This document shows, piece by piece, positions 53,639-62,553 of a stretch of 64,000 bases of DNA. The first letter of the stretch is position 1; the number at the start of each line of letters is the position of its first letter. This stretch comes from an uncultured Clostridia bacterium (GTDB lineage Bacteria > Bacillota > Clostridia > TANB77 > CAG-465), in contig CAKPAG010000003.1 of NCBI GenBank assembly GCA_934132895.1, positions 58,588 to 122,587 on the forward strand, in the 5' to 3' direction. Below the pieces are notes generated by a model. The model searched no databases. It was not told the DNA's origin and was given only the letters and a program-made list of their open reading frames with translations. A program made the translations under genes and the position numbers.

Positions 53639-54682
53639 ATGAAAATAAGAATAAAAAATATTTTTGTAAATAAAAAAACAAAAGAAGAGAAGGAGAGAAA
53701 AGTAGAAGATACTAAGAAAGTAAACGAAAGTGAAAATGAAAAAAAGAAAGTAGACTTAAAAATTGTATATGATTCAAGTATTAATAGTGAAGATAGCCTG
53801 AGTATAAAAGAAGAAACTTTAAAAAGAAGAAAAGGATATTCTGTAAGCAAGAATGAAAAAAATAATAATTTTAAATTATATTACAACAATCTAGTAAAGA
53901 ACAAAAATAAGTTATCAAAATATTATTATATGTTATTTCTAGGTATGATAGTGCTTGGAACTTTAAGTGTTAACTTTGCATATAAAACATATAAATTATA
54001 TAAAAAAGAAGATTATGAAACCTTTGCTAGTAATGATAAGACTCAAGAATCAGATTCTGTATCAGTATTTTCTAATTCAGATGAGGGGACAGAAGTCAGC
54101 AAAAAAGAAAATGTAGTGAATGATGAAAAAAACAATTTGCAAGATGTAAATACTAGTAACATAGATACTAAAACTGAGGTGGAAGAAAGAAGTAGTGCTA
54201 AAAAAGAAGCAAAAGCTAATACTTCAGAAAAAAAGGTAAATAATACTAGTGTAGAAAAAAAACAAACAGTAAAACCTTTAAGTTTTTCTAAACCTGTAGA
54301 TGGTGAAATAATTAAGATTTTTTCTAATGATAAAGTAATATATTCTAAAACGCTAGAACTTTGGAAAACACATGATGGCATAGATATAAAAAAAGAAGAA
54401 GGAGCATATGTAAAAGCAGCTGAACGTGGAACAGTAGAAAAAGTATATGAAGATTCATTTTTTGGTATGACTATAGTAATAGACCACGGACAAGGATATA
54501 AAAGTAGTTATTCTAATCTTGCCAAAGACACTTTAGTAAAAGTAAAACAAAGTGTTACAAAAGGGCAAAAAATAGCTAAAATAGGTAAAACAGCAATTGG
54601 TGAGATAAAAGATGAGTCACATTTGCATTTTATGCTATTTAAAGATAATGTAAGTATTGATCCTACTAGTGTTTTTAAGTAA
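53639..54682 (+). CDS. SpoIIQ-like M23 peptidase
   Basis: 347 aa, RBS AAGGAGAG. A long basic N-terminus, one membrane segment (around residues 95-115), a Ser/Lys/Glu-rich linker, then an LytM (M23) domain: THDGIDIKKEEG, HGQGYKSSYSNL, and the HLHFML motif. The His/Asp and HxH metal ligands are present, unlike Bacillus SpoIIQ, and as described for clostridial versions. Channel partner SpoIIIAH is not in this window. Its place between spoIID and spoIIID supports sporulation. Confidence 0.85.
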   Translation: MKIRIKNIFVNKKTKEEKERKVEDTKKVNESENEKKKVDLKIVYDSSINSEDSLSIKEETLKRRKGYSVSKNEKNNNFKLYYNNLVKNKNKLSKYYYMLFLGMIVLGTLSVNFAYKTYKLYKKEDYETFASNDKTQESDSVSVFSNSDEGTEVSKKENVVNDEKNNLQDVNTSNIDTKTEVEERSSAKKEAKANTSEKKVNNTSVEKKQTVKPLSFSKPVDGEIIKIFSNDKVIYSKTLELWKTHDGIDIKKEEGAYVKAAERGTVEKVYEDSFFGMTIVIDHGQGYKSSYSNLAKDTLVKVKQSVTKGQKIAKIGKTAIGEIKDESHLHFMLFKDNVSIDPTSVFK

Positions 54683-54759
54683 GATTTAGGTTAAGTTAGA
54701 ATAAAAGTATATAAATTAGAATACAATGTTAGTATATAGATAAAAAAGGGGCGATTTTA

Positions 54760-55017
54760 TTGTTGGATATTGAAGAGAGAGCAAAAATTCTTGCAACATA
54801 TATAATTGAAACAAAAAGTACAGTTAGGCAAGCAGCTAAAAAATTTAATATAAGTAAATCAACTGTACATAAAGATATATCTGAAAGGTTAGAAAAAGTA
54901 AATCCATCTTTAGCTTGTGAGGCTAAAAAAATTCTTGAAATAAATAAAAGAGAACGACATATAAGAGGAGGAATGGCAACAAAAATCAAATATAAAAAAG
55001 AACATGAAGCAACTTGA
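54760..55017 (+). CDS. spoIIID: Sporulation transcription factor SpoIIID
   Basis: 85 aa. Start TTG 54760 (or the adjacent TTG 54763). A mother-cell DNA-binding regulator. Helix-turn-helix STVRQAAKKFNISKSTVHKD and a basic C-terminal helix (NKRERHIRGGMATKIKYKK). Length and neighbours (spoIIQ-like gene, mbl) fit Firmicutes. A terminator overlaps the stop. Confidence 0.95.
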   Translation: MLDIEERAKILATYIIETKSTVRQAAKKFNISKSTVHKDISERLEKVNPSLACEAKKILEINKRERHIRGGMATKIKYKKEHEAT

Positions 55018-55035
55018 AAAATAGTTGCTTTTTTG
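55007..55035 (+). terminator. Terminator after spoIIID
   Basis: AAGCAACT (55007-55014) pairs with AGTTGCTT (55023-55030), then a T run. Confidence 0.9.
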
Positions 55036-55171
55036 ATATTTAATTTAAAACTTTAGTAGTATTTTTTCTTTTAAAGTAAATAATATAATAGAAATAAATT
55101 TAATGATATAACGATGTTATTGATTATTAAAAATAAATTCATATTTTTTTAAAATACTTTGATTAAATTTA

Positions 55172-55200
55172 TTGCATTTGTAAACAAAATGTAATATAAT
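55172..55200 (+). promoter_or_regulatory. Promoter of mbl
   Basis: TTGCAT (55172-55177), 17 nt, TATAAT (55195-55200). Confidence 0.8.
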
Positions 55201-55228
55201 TGTAACAAATACAGGAGGAGAAGATATC

Positions 55229-56245
55229 GTGATTTTTGGACAAGATATAGGAATTGATTTAGGAACTGCAACAATACTTGTATATGTAAAAGGAAAGGGA
55301 ATTGTATTAAGAGAACCCTCTGTTGTAGCTATAGATAAAAATACTAATGAAGTTTTAGCAGTTGGACAAGAAGCAAGAAAAATGCTTGGAAGAACACCAG
55401 GTAATATTATTGCCCTTAGACCACTAAAAGATGGTGTTATTTCTGATTATACTATAACAGAAAAAATGCTTAAGTATTTTATAACAAAAGTATGTGGAAA
55501 GTTTGTTTTTTCACCTAGAATTATGATATGTGTGCCTTCTCGTGTAACCGAAGTTGAAAAGAAGGCTGTTATTGATGCTGCAAATCATGCAGGTGCTAGA
55601 AAAGTATTTTTAATAGAAGAACCAATAGCAGCAGCAATAGGTGCAGGAATTGATATAGGAAAACCATATGGAAGTATGATTGTAGATATTGGTGGAGGAA
55701 CTACTGATATTGCTGTTATTTCACTTGGTGGTGCAGTAAAGAGTATGTCTTTAAAAATGGCTGGAGATAAGTTTGACGATGCAATAATAAAATACGTTAA
55801 GAAACAAAAAAATGTAATTATAGGAGAAAGAACAGCTGAAGATATTAAGATAAATATTGGATGTATGTTTCCAAAAACAGTTCTTGAAAGAATGGACGTT
55901 AAAGGAAGAGATTTAAATACAGGACTTCCTGTAGAAATAGAACTTACTTCAGAAGAAATATTTGATGCTTTAAAACCATGTGCAGATATAATTGTAGAAG
56001 GTGTACATGCTATACTTGAAGAAACACCTCCTGAACTTTCAGCAGATATAAGTGAAAGAGGTATATATATAACAGGTGGTGGCGGACTTGTTAATGGACT
56101 TGATAGGCTATTAGAAGAAAGAACAGGAATACCAGTTATGATTGCAGAAGATGCACAATCTTGTGTAGCCATAGGTACAGGTAAAGCTTTAAATCATATA
56201 GAACTATTAGAGCAAGGAAATGCTATGAAAATAAAAAAATTTTAA
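55229..56245 (+). CDS. mbl: MreB-family cell-shape actin (Mbl)
   Basis: 338 aa, GTG 55229 after AGGAGGAG. An actin-like ATPase that directs lateral wall synthesis. Motifs: GIDLGTATILVYVKGKG (phosphate 1), LRPLKDGVISDY, IGAGIDIGKPYGSMIVDIGG (phosphate 2), ITGGGGLVNGLD (adenosine). The spoIIID-mbl neighbourhood indicates the Mbl paralogue rather than MreB, but the distinction by sequence is not firm. Confidence 0.93.
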   Translation: MIFGQDIGIDLGTATILVYVKGKGIVLREPSVVAIDKNTNEVLAVGQEARKMLGRTPGNIIALRPLKDGVISDYTITEKMLKYFITKVCGKFVFSPRIMICVPSRVTEVEKKAVIDAANHAGARKVFLIEEPIAAAIGAGIDIGKPYGSMIVDIGGGTTDIAVISLGGAVKSMSLKMAGDKFDDAIIKYVKKQKNVIIGERTAEDIKINIGCMFPKTVLERMDVKGRDLNTGLPVEIELTSEEIFDALKPCADIIVEGVHAILEETPPELSADISERGIYITGGGGLVNGLDRLLEERTGIPVMIAEDAQSCVAIGTGKALNHIELLEQGNAMKIKKF

Positions 56246-56318
56246 ATTATAATTTTCATTTTCTTGTTATAATTATTAACTTGTAGTATAATAATAATTT
56301 AGAAGGGAAGATGATAAA

Positions 56319-57317
56319 ATGATTAAAATAGCTTTTTTTGATACAAAAGAATACGATAAAAAATTGTTTGACAGATATAACAAAAATTATGGATATGATA
56401 TAACATATTTAGAATCAAGACTAAATGCTGAAACAGCACCTCTAGCTAAAGGATATGATGTGGTATGTGTATTTGTTAATGATGTTATTGATGAAAAAAC
56501 AATAAACATTTTAAAAGAATGTGGAGTAAAATTAATAGCACTTCGTTGTGCAGGATTTAATAATGTTGATATGAAACATATGGTAGATGAAATAAAGGTA
56601 GTAAGAGTTCCTGCATATTCTCCATATGCGGTTGCTGAACATGCAGTAGCACTATTACTTGCAGTAGATAGAAAGATATATAAAGCATATCAAAGAACCA
56701 AAAAGTACAACTTCACTTTAAATGGTTTACTTGGATTTGACATTCATGGCAAAACTGTAGGTGTAATTGGTACAGGTAAAATTGGTAAGTGCTTTATAAA
56801 AATAATGAATGGTTTTGGTGCAAATGTTCTTGCATATGATGTATACAAAGATGAAAATGCAGAAAAAGAACTAGGATTTAAATATGTAGAATTAGATGAA
56901 TTATACAAAAATTCTGACATTATTTCATTACATTGTCCATTAACAGATGCTAATGAGAAAATGATAAATAGAAATAGTATTGCTAAAATGAAAGATGGAG
57001 TATATATAATTAACACAAGTAGAGGAAAACTTATTGATACAGAAGGATTAATAGAAATGCTAGAAGAAGGAAAAATAGGTGGTCTTTGCTTAGATGTTTA
57101 TGAAGAAGAAGCTGAGTTTTTCTTAAATGATATGTCTAATTCATATATAAGAGATAAAGAGCTTTCAACACTTTTATCAATGCCTAATGTTATTATAACA
57201 TCACATCAAGCATTCTTCACTAAGGAAGCACTAAATAAAATAGCAAGCGATACATGTGAGAATATAAAAGATATATTTGAAAAAGGAAGCTCTGTTAACG
57301 AAGTTAAAAGAAATTAA
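56319..57317 (+). CDS. ldhA: D-lactate dehydrogenase (D-2-hydroxyacid dehydrogenase)
   Basis: 332 aa. RBS AGAAGGGAAG. NAD-dependent reduction of pyruvate to D-lactate to recycle NADH in fermentation. NAD motif GVIGTGKIGKCF (GxGxxG), substrate/catalytic Arg in LRCAGFNNVDM, SRGKLIDTEGL, and His in TSHQAFFT. Length and the DVYEEEAEFFLNDMS signature are those of LdhA rather than of VanH or glycerate enzymes. Confidence 0.92.
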   Translation: MIKIAFFDTKEYDKKLFDRYNKNYGYDITYLESRLNAETAPLAKGYDVVCVFVNDVIDEKTINILKECGVKLIALRCAGFNNVDMKHMVDEIKVVRVPAYSPYAVAEHAVALLLAVDRKIYKAYQRTKKYNFTLNGLLGFDIHGKTVGVIGTGKIGKCFIKIMNGFGANVLAYDVYKDENAEKELGFKYVELDELYKNSDIISLHCPLTDANEKMINRNSIAKMKDGVYIINTSRGKLIDTEGLIEMLEEGKIGGLCLDVYEEEAEFFLNDMSNSYIRDKELSTLLSMPNVIITSHQAFFTKEALNKIASDTCENIKDIFEKGSSVNEVKRN

Positions 57318-57319
57318 AT

Positions 57320-57366
57320 AATAAAACAGGAACTTAAATACTTAAGTTGCCTGTTTTTTTATTATT
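57320..57366. terminator. Bidirectional terminator between ldhA and spoIID-like gene
   Basis: AATAAAACAGG (to 57330), AACTTAA/TTAAGTT, CCTGTTTTTTTATT (57350 on). The flanking A and T tracts serve both convergent genes. Confidence 0.9.
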
Positions 57367-58739
57367 TTGTTACAATAGAAACTCCTGTATAATAGTGAGT
57401 TAGTATTTGTTTATATGAGTAGCCAGCTTTGGCCATTCCATTGGCCCCATATTGACTTAAACCTACACCATGTCCGTAACCTCTCGTTGTAAATATTATA
57501 TTATTTCCGCTTTGTGAAACGTCAAAATCAGCTGATCTTAGTCCAAGGGCTGTTCTTACTTTAACTCCAGTAAAGCTTTTTCCGCCAAATGTAACCTCTT
57601 TTACTCTATTTCCTGCAGTTCTTGACTTTATAGATATGTCATTTACTGAGGAAATGCTTACTCCAAGTTTACTACATATATCGCTAATACTAATTTGTTT
57701 AGAACCAGAATAGGATCTTTCATTAGTATCCCATGGACTATCAACACTTTTTAAGTAAGGAAATGAATTTCCCCATACATTTACTGAATCCTCTGTTCTA
57801 CCATTACTAGTTGAAAAAAATAAAGCTTCTATGTATGATCCGTTATATGTTAATACTTCTCCTCTTGTAGCTAAGACTACATTTTTTATTTTTGTATAGT
57901 ATTTATCAAAAGAAGAACCCCATTTTTTCTTAAGTTGATCAGTAGTGTTATATGCTTGATCTGAAATGGTTGCAGAAATGGTAGCACCGAGCAGAAGTCT
58001 TTTTTAATGCATATGTTCTAGCAGCGACAGCTTGAGCTTTCAGTGCCTCTGTGTTAAATTCAGCAGGCATTTCAGCACCGATTACTCCTATAACATAGTC
58101 TTCTAATGAAAGATTTATTATACTACCTGAGGCAAGTTTTAACTTTACCGTCGTATTGCTCGGAATAGATGAGGTAGTAGAGTTTGAATTATTGCTAGTA
58201 TTAGTATTGTTAGAAGTATTTGATGAACTAGGTTTATTTACAGTATTAGAAGGAGTTGTAATATTTTTTTTGACTTCAGTTTTGGGAGGAGTAGAAACAT
58301 TTTGGGTTGTTTGATTTGTGACAGCTTGAGTTTTCTCTTCAGTTTTTGAAGTATCTTCTGTTTCTGTTTTAGTTTCTTCTTTTAACTCATTTATTTCTTC
58401 ATTTGTTGTTATATTTTCAGCATTTGTAGAAGTATTTTCTTGATTTATTATCTCAACCTGTTCAGTAGTAGTTTTTTTTTCAGCTATATTTGTATTAGTT
58501 GTTAATTGTGAAAGCATTAAAGTACCAATTATGACACCATTTAGTATTATTGTAACTGTACTATCTGGAATTGTTCCTATTGTTTTACAAGCGTATTCAC
58601 GTATTTTGCTTGAAACACTTTTAACGTTTTTCTTTATTGTATCAAAGTCTAATGAAAATTCATATTCTGCAGGATATTCAACATATAGCATAATTTGATT
58701 TTGTCCTGATACAACTTTTGTATTATGATATATTTTCAA
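57362..58739 (-). CDS. SpoIID-family protein with long linker, +1 frameshift at CGG 57989-57987
   Basis: Start ATG 58739. Layout: a short cytosolic N-domain, one membrane segment (near residue 70), a Thr/Asn/Glu-rich linker (about 90-190), then the SpoIID domain YVIGVIGAEMPAEF and EALKAQAVAARTYALKKTSA. There codon 251 is CGG and frame one ends twelve codons on. Skipping C gives GATISATISDQAYNTT ... LTYNGSYIEALFFSTSNG ... RGYGHGVGLSQYGANGMA ... ILTHYYTGVSIV, the complete domain, to 458 aa. The catalytic Glu and C-terminal signature are both intact. A second SpoIID-type transglycosylase in one genome suggests a wall role outside engulfment. Confidence 0.88.
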
Positions 58740-58858
58740 TTAAATCACCTAAGCTTAGCTTGTGTAAAATGTGTATAATTATACAGATATTAATGTAGTT
58801 TAAGTGAAAAAATATAGTAAAATATTTTGCAAATTTTAATATATATTTTTTAAAAACA

Positions 58859-58887
58859 TTGACTTTGTATTTCTCATCTGTTATAAT
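58859..58887 (+). promoter_or_regulatory. Promoter of tRNA-Glu
   Basis: TTGACT (58859-58864), 17 nt, TATAAT (58882-58887), 13 nt before the tRNA. Confidence 0.88.
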
Positions 58888-58900
58888 AATCTATGTTAAT

Positions 58901-58975
58901 GGCCCATTGGTCAAGCGGTTAAGACGCGGCCCTCTCAAGGCCGAATCATGGGTTCGATTCCCGTATGGGTCACCA
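58901..58975 (+). tRNA. tRNA-Glu(CTC)
   Basis: 75 nt with CCA encoded (58973-58975). Acceptor GGCCCAT / ATGGGTC, anticodon loop CTCTCAA with anticodon CTC, T-arm GGGTTCGATTCCC. A terminator follows. Confidence 0.93.
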
Positions 58976-58981
58976 AAATAA

Positions 58982-59024
58982 AATCTCTGAAGTTACTTTA
59001 AAATAAGTACGTCAGAGATTTTTT
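58982..59024 (+). terminator. Terminator after tRNA-Glu
   Basis: AATCTCTGA (58982-58990) pairs with TCAGAGATT (59012-59020), then T run. Confidence 0.9.
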
Positions 59025-59149
59025 AATGCAATTTTACAACAATTGTTATGTTTGATTTATGTATTTCATTTTAGTTACATTAATATATAAAAAAATTTAC
59101 ATAAATAGAAAAACTTGAATATTTTTTTAAATATGTTATAATATATATA

Positions 59150-59252
59150 GTAGAGTTAACTTGTGAAGGAAAAAGGCTGGGTTCCTGAATGGGAGTAGAT
59201 ATACATTTGTATGTTTAGAATCCTTTGCCCCTGGGGTTAACTCTTATTTTTT
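59150..59252 (+). ncRNA. Structured small RNA of unknown family
   Basis: Own promoter: TTGAAT (59115-59120), 16 nt, TATAAT (59137-59142). A closing stem AGAGTTAAC (59152-59160) / GTTAACTCT (59236-59244) encloses about 75 nt with an AAGGA/TCCTT pairing and an ATACA-TT-TGTAT hairpin, then TATTTTTTA. It has no plausible ORF. The 4.5S, 6S and tmRNA signatures are not seen. It overlaps the end of the convergent DUF3644 gene. Confidence 0.6.
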
Positions 59253-60211
59253 ATGTTGTTTAATATATTATTAGGATCTTTTGATAATTCTGAAACTATG
59301 AAGTCTATAGCTTTTTGAGAGTATGAGTATTGAGGAGTGCTAAATTGTTTATGAATGTAGCAATATTCTGTATTTCCTTTTAAGTTGAAATGTTTACAAA
59401 AGTTAGTAAAATGAAAGCTACTAAATTTTACTTCATTACCATTGTATATTAGTACTATATTTTTTTTAGTTAGTTGTTCTTTTATAATTTGAATACAGTG
59501 CTTTGCAGTATATTTGTGAGTATTGTTAGGATCTTTTAACTCTTTTACTATTTTTATTGTATTGTCAGAATTGTTATCTATTTTTACAAGATTAGTAGCC
59601 AAATCTTTATTTTTAGTAATAAAATAATGATGATCTATTCTTATTGAAAATTTTGCATTATTGTTAACCGATAAATCTTCAATTTTATTTTTATTTTCTA
59701 AAAACTTATTTGCAATTTCCTCAGGATATTTTCCGATAATTTTACTGTCTTCTAAAGCTTGTAAACTTACAGATAGTGTAAGAAAATTTTGTGGAATTAT
59801 TTCAGTCATATCAACATTATGAAAAGCCATCATTTTTTCATTAAAGTTCAAAATACATGATTGAAATAACGGGATATAAACCATTTCATATTCTTCGGTA
59901 ATAAAATGTGTACTTGTATCACGTAGTTCAATTATTTTTTCTAGATTTAATCTTAAAGGATCTTTATTATTGGTAAAAATGATCTTTATACATTCACTTA
60001 AGCTAATGGTTCTATCAGGCTTATCTCTGTAGTATATTGTTTTTCCTTGCTTTAGTAGATATGACTTTAACATTAATTCCCAAGCATTGCATATAAAAAA
60101 TGCAAATCCTTCTACTCTATATTTTATTGTAGGTTTGTTATATATTTCAATAGCTAATGCAAATGCTTCCTTTGATTTATTTATCATTTTATCTGCTAAG
60201 TTATTATTCAC
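59237..60211 (-). CDS. DUF3644 protein with HEPN-like motif
   Basis: 324 aa. N-terminal DUF3644 domain: FALAIEIYNKPTIKYRVEGF, FFICNAWELMLKSYLLK, YYRDKPDRTISLSECI, then the ELRDTSTHF box, a R-x4-H pattern as in HEPN ribonucleases. The C-terminal part has KYTAKHCIQIIKEQL ... FSSFHFTNFCKHFNL and is probably a winged-helix. DUF3644 proteins occur as accessory genes and are suspected in defence; no partner is seen here. It is followed on the minus strand by nothing but the small-RNA overlap. Confidence 0.8.
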   Translation of the reverse strand: MNNNLADKMINKSKEAFALAIEIYNKPTIKYRVEGFAFFICNAWELMLKSYLLKQGKTIYYRDKPDRTISLSECIKIIFTNNKDPLRLNLEKIIELRDTSTHFITEEYEMVYIPLFQSCILNFNEKMMAFHNVDMTEIIPQNFLTLSVSLQALEDSKIIGKYPEEIANKFLENKNKIEDLSVNNNAKFSIRIDHHYFITKNKDLATNLVKIDNNSDNTIKIVKELKDPNNTHKYTAKHCIQIIKEQLTKKNIVLIYNGNEVKFSSFHFTNFCKHFNLKGNTEYCYIHKQFSTPQYSYSQKAIDFIVSELSKDPNNILNNIKNKS

Positions 60212-60229
60212 ATTACCACTCCTTATGTT

Positions 60230-61474
60230 TTATTTAGCTATTATTTTTATAAATACCTTTTTACCTTTTTTTAGTATAACATCATTATTGAATTGTTCTA
60301 AAGAAATAGTATGTTTTGCATCAGTTATTTTTTCATCATTTATTGATATACCACCTTGTTCAACTAAAGTCCTTGCTTGTCCTTTTGAAGGAGCTATTTT
60401 AGTTAGTACTATTAAATCTAATATAGATAATCCATTTGCCATACTATCTTTTGATAACTCAAAAGTAGGCATATTTATATTATTACTGTTTTTTTCAAAC
60501 AATGCTTCTGAAGCTTCCTTGGCTTTGCTAGCTTCTTCTTCGCCATGAATTAATTTTGTTATTTCAAAAGCAGCAATTTTTTTAGCTTCATTTATTTTGC
60601 TTCCTTCTAAAGAAGAAAGTCTATTAACTTCATCCATAGGAATATATGTAAGCATTCTTAATACGTCTTTTACTTCTTTATCTCCAATATTTCTCCAGTA
60701 TTGATAAAATTCGTATGGTGATGTTTTGTTTTTATCTAACCATAAAGCTCCACTTACTGTTTTTCCCATTTTTTTACCTTCAGAATTTAAAAGTAATGGA
60801 CATGTTACACAAAAACTACCATTTTTATGAATTTTACGGATAAGGTCAACTCCTGCTATCATATTTGACCATTGATCATCTCCACCAATTTCAACTTTAC
60901 ATGAATATTTTTCAAATAGTTTTAAAAAGTCATGACTTTGCATAAGCATGTAATTTAGTTCAAAGAAAGTAAGACCTTTTTCCATTCTTTGTTTAAAGCA
61001 TTCAGCTTGTAACATATGGTTTACATTAAAGTGAACACCATATGTACGAATGAAATCCATATAGTTTAAATCCAATATCCAGTCTGCATTATTTACAATT
61101 ATTGCAGCATTTTCACCTTCAAATGATATGAACTTACTAACTTGTTTTTTTATATTTTCAACATTTTTTTCTATATCTTCTTTAGTAAGCATTTTTCTCA
61201 TGTCTGTTTTTCCACTTGGATCACCAATTAAAGCTGTTCCTCCACCAATTAGAATAACAGGTGTATGTCCACATTTTTGAAAATATGACATCATCATAAG
61301 TGGTATAAAATGACCAATATGAATACTATCTGCAGTTGGATCTATTCCAAGATATACATGAGTTTTCTCTTTCCCTACCATTTCTTTAAATTCATCTTCA
61401 AATGTTATTTGCTTAATTAAATCTCTTTCTTTTAATACATCGTAAATTGATTTATTTTGAAAGTTTTGTTCCAT
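60230..61474 (-). CDS. tyrS: Tyrosyl-tRNA synthetase
   Basis: 414 aa, ATG 61474 after GAGAGGAGC. HIGH box YLGIDPTADSIHIGHFIPL, GGDDQWSNMIAG, KMSKS as KKMGKTVSG, and an S4 RNA-binding domain at the C-terminus (SKGQARTLVEQGGISIND). Standard class I enzyme of the TyrRS TyrZ-like branch. No T-box is found in the 80 bases upstream. Confidence 0.95.
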   Translation of the reverse strand: MEQNFQNKSIYDVLKERDLIKQITFEDEFKEMVGKEKTHVYLGIDPTADSIHIGHFIPLMMMSYFQKCGHTPVILIGGGTALIGDPSGKTDMRKMLTKEDIEKNVENIKKQVSKFISFEGENAAIIVNNADWILDLNYMDFIRTYGVHFNVNHMLQAECFKQRMEKGLTFFELNYMLMQSHDFLKLFEKYSCKVEIGGDDQWSNMIAGVDLIRKIHKNGSFCVTCPLLLNSEGKKMGKTVSGALWLDKNKTSPYEFYQYWRNIGDKEVKDVLRMLTYIPMDEVNRLSSLEGSKINEAKKIAAFEITKLIHGEEEASKAKEASEALFEKNSNNINMPTFELSKDSMANGLSILDLIVLTKIAPSKGQARTLVEQGGISINDEKITDAKHTISLEQFNNDVILKKGKKVFIKIIAK

Positions 61475-61562
61475 TTTTGTATGCTCCTCTCTTAATTTAT
61501 GTGTAATTATATCATATGAAAGAGCTTTTTTAAATAGTTTTTCTAATATTAGATGAAATATT

Positions 61563-61937
61563 GTGTTATTAATTATGAGAAGTATACTTGGTATAGAGAC
61601 TATAATAAAAGAAAATCAAGAAGAGTATTATAAAGTTATTTCTGATTGTGATAAAGCTGGAAATTCTAATAAATTTATAGAATTTATGCTTAAGGTTATA
61701 AATGAAACAATAGATGATGTGTTAATAAAGCAAAAGACTACACAAGAAACTACACAAGAAAAAATACTTAATATAATAAGAGAAAACGCTTTGGTAACTC
61801 AAGAAGAAATAGCTAAGATTTTAAACATTACAAGAGACGGTGTAAGCTATAATATAAAAGATTTAAAAGATAAAGGTATTATAGAAAGGAAAGGCTCTAC
61901 TAAAAAGGGAGTTTGGGTAATAAAAAATAATAAATAA
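61563..61937 (+). pseudogene. C-terminal remnant of a Fic-family protein
   Basis: 124 codons are open from 61563 but have no convincing RBS. The sequence begins in the last part of a Fic domain (IIKENQEEYYKVISDCDKAGN, FIEFMLKVINETI) and continues with the winged-helix tail (IRENALVTQEEIAKILNITRDGVSYNIKDL, IERKGSTKKGVWVI). The HxFx(D/E)GNGRxxR active site is missing, so the fragment is inactive. Confidence 0.7.
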
Positions 61938-62000
61938 AGATGATTTTTTTCTTGCAAATAGCTTAAAAATATAGTATTATATATTTAGCGGGAGTTAAAT

Positions 62001-62552
62001 ATGAAACAGGAAAATAAAACAAAAAAAGTTAGTAAGTTAAGAAAAATAATTAGAAATTTATATCCAACGTATATATATGATAAAGTCGAACATATTCCAT
62101 ATGATTTAATAAGTGAACTTAACATTAAAATGCTTGTACTTGATATGGATAACACTTTAATAGATAATAAACATACATATAGTCCTGAATTAAAAGAATG
62201 GGCTAGTAATATGAAGAAAAACGGTGTAAAGTTATATATTTTGAGCAATTCACCTTTTGGAAAAGTAGTCCAGAAAATTGCTAAAGAACTTGGAATGGAG
62301 TATATATATAATGCCAATAAGCCATCTACTAAAGGCTTTAAAAAAATAGGAATAAAAACTAAGGTAAAAAAAGAAAATATAATGATGATTGGAGATCAAT
62401 TATTTACTGATGTTTGGGGAGGCAATAGGTATGGCGTAAAAACAATACTTGTTAAGCCAATTAAAACATCTGAAACTATTATTACTAGAGTTAAAAGACC
62501 ATTTGAAAAAATAGTTTTGAAGCATTATTTAAAGAAAAAAGGAGGTATATAA
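62001..62552 (+). CDS. yqeG: YqeG-family HAD phosphatase
   Basis: 183 aa. ATG 62001 after GGGAGT. HAD motifs: VLDMDNTLID (nucleophile Asp), LSNSP, MMIGDQLFTDVWGGNRYG. YqeG is a conserved phosphatase of unknown substrate (mitochondrial relatives act on phosphatidylglycerophosphate). It ends 1 nt before the prepilin peptidase gene, behind GGAGGTA. Confidence 0.9.
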   Translation: MKQENKTKKVSKLRKIIRNLYPTYIYDKVEHIPYDLISELNIKMLVLDMDNTLIDNKHTYSPELKEWASNMKKNGVKLYILSNSPFGKVVQKIAKELGMEYIYNANKPSTKGFKKIGIKTKVKKENIMMIGDQLFTDVWGGNRYGVKTILVKPIKTSETIITRVKRPFEKIVLKHYLKKKGGI

Positions 62553-62553
62553 A

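Noticed and set aside
55585..56172. 195-codon reverse-strand ORF inside mbl
   Set aside because: Shadow of a conserved gene; Ser/Ile-rich composition with no RBS or domain.
59150..59252. 4.5S/SRP RNA or 6S RNA
   Set aside because: The SRP domain IV GGAA/AGCAG signature and a 6S-type central bubble were not found.
60087..60548. 153-codon ORF opposite tyrS and the DUF3644 gene
   Set aside because: Spans two conserved genes on the other strand; no RBS and no recognisable domain.
61563..61937. Intact transcription regulator with winged helix
   Set aside because: Its N-terminal half is the end of a Fic domain; no RBS and no active site, so it is a remnant.
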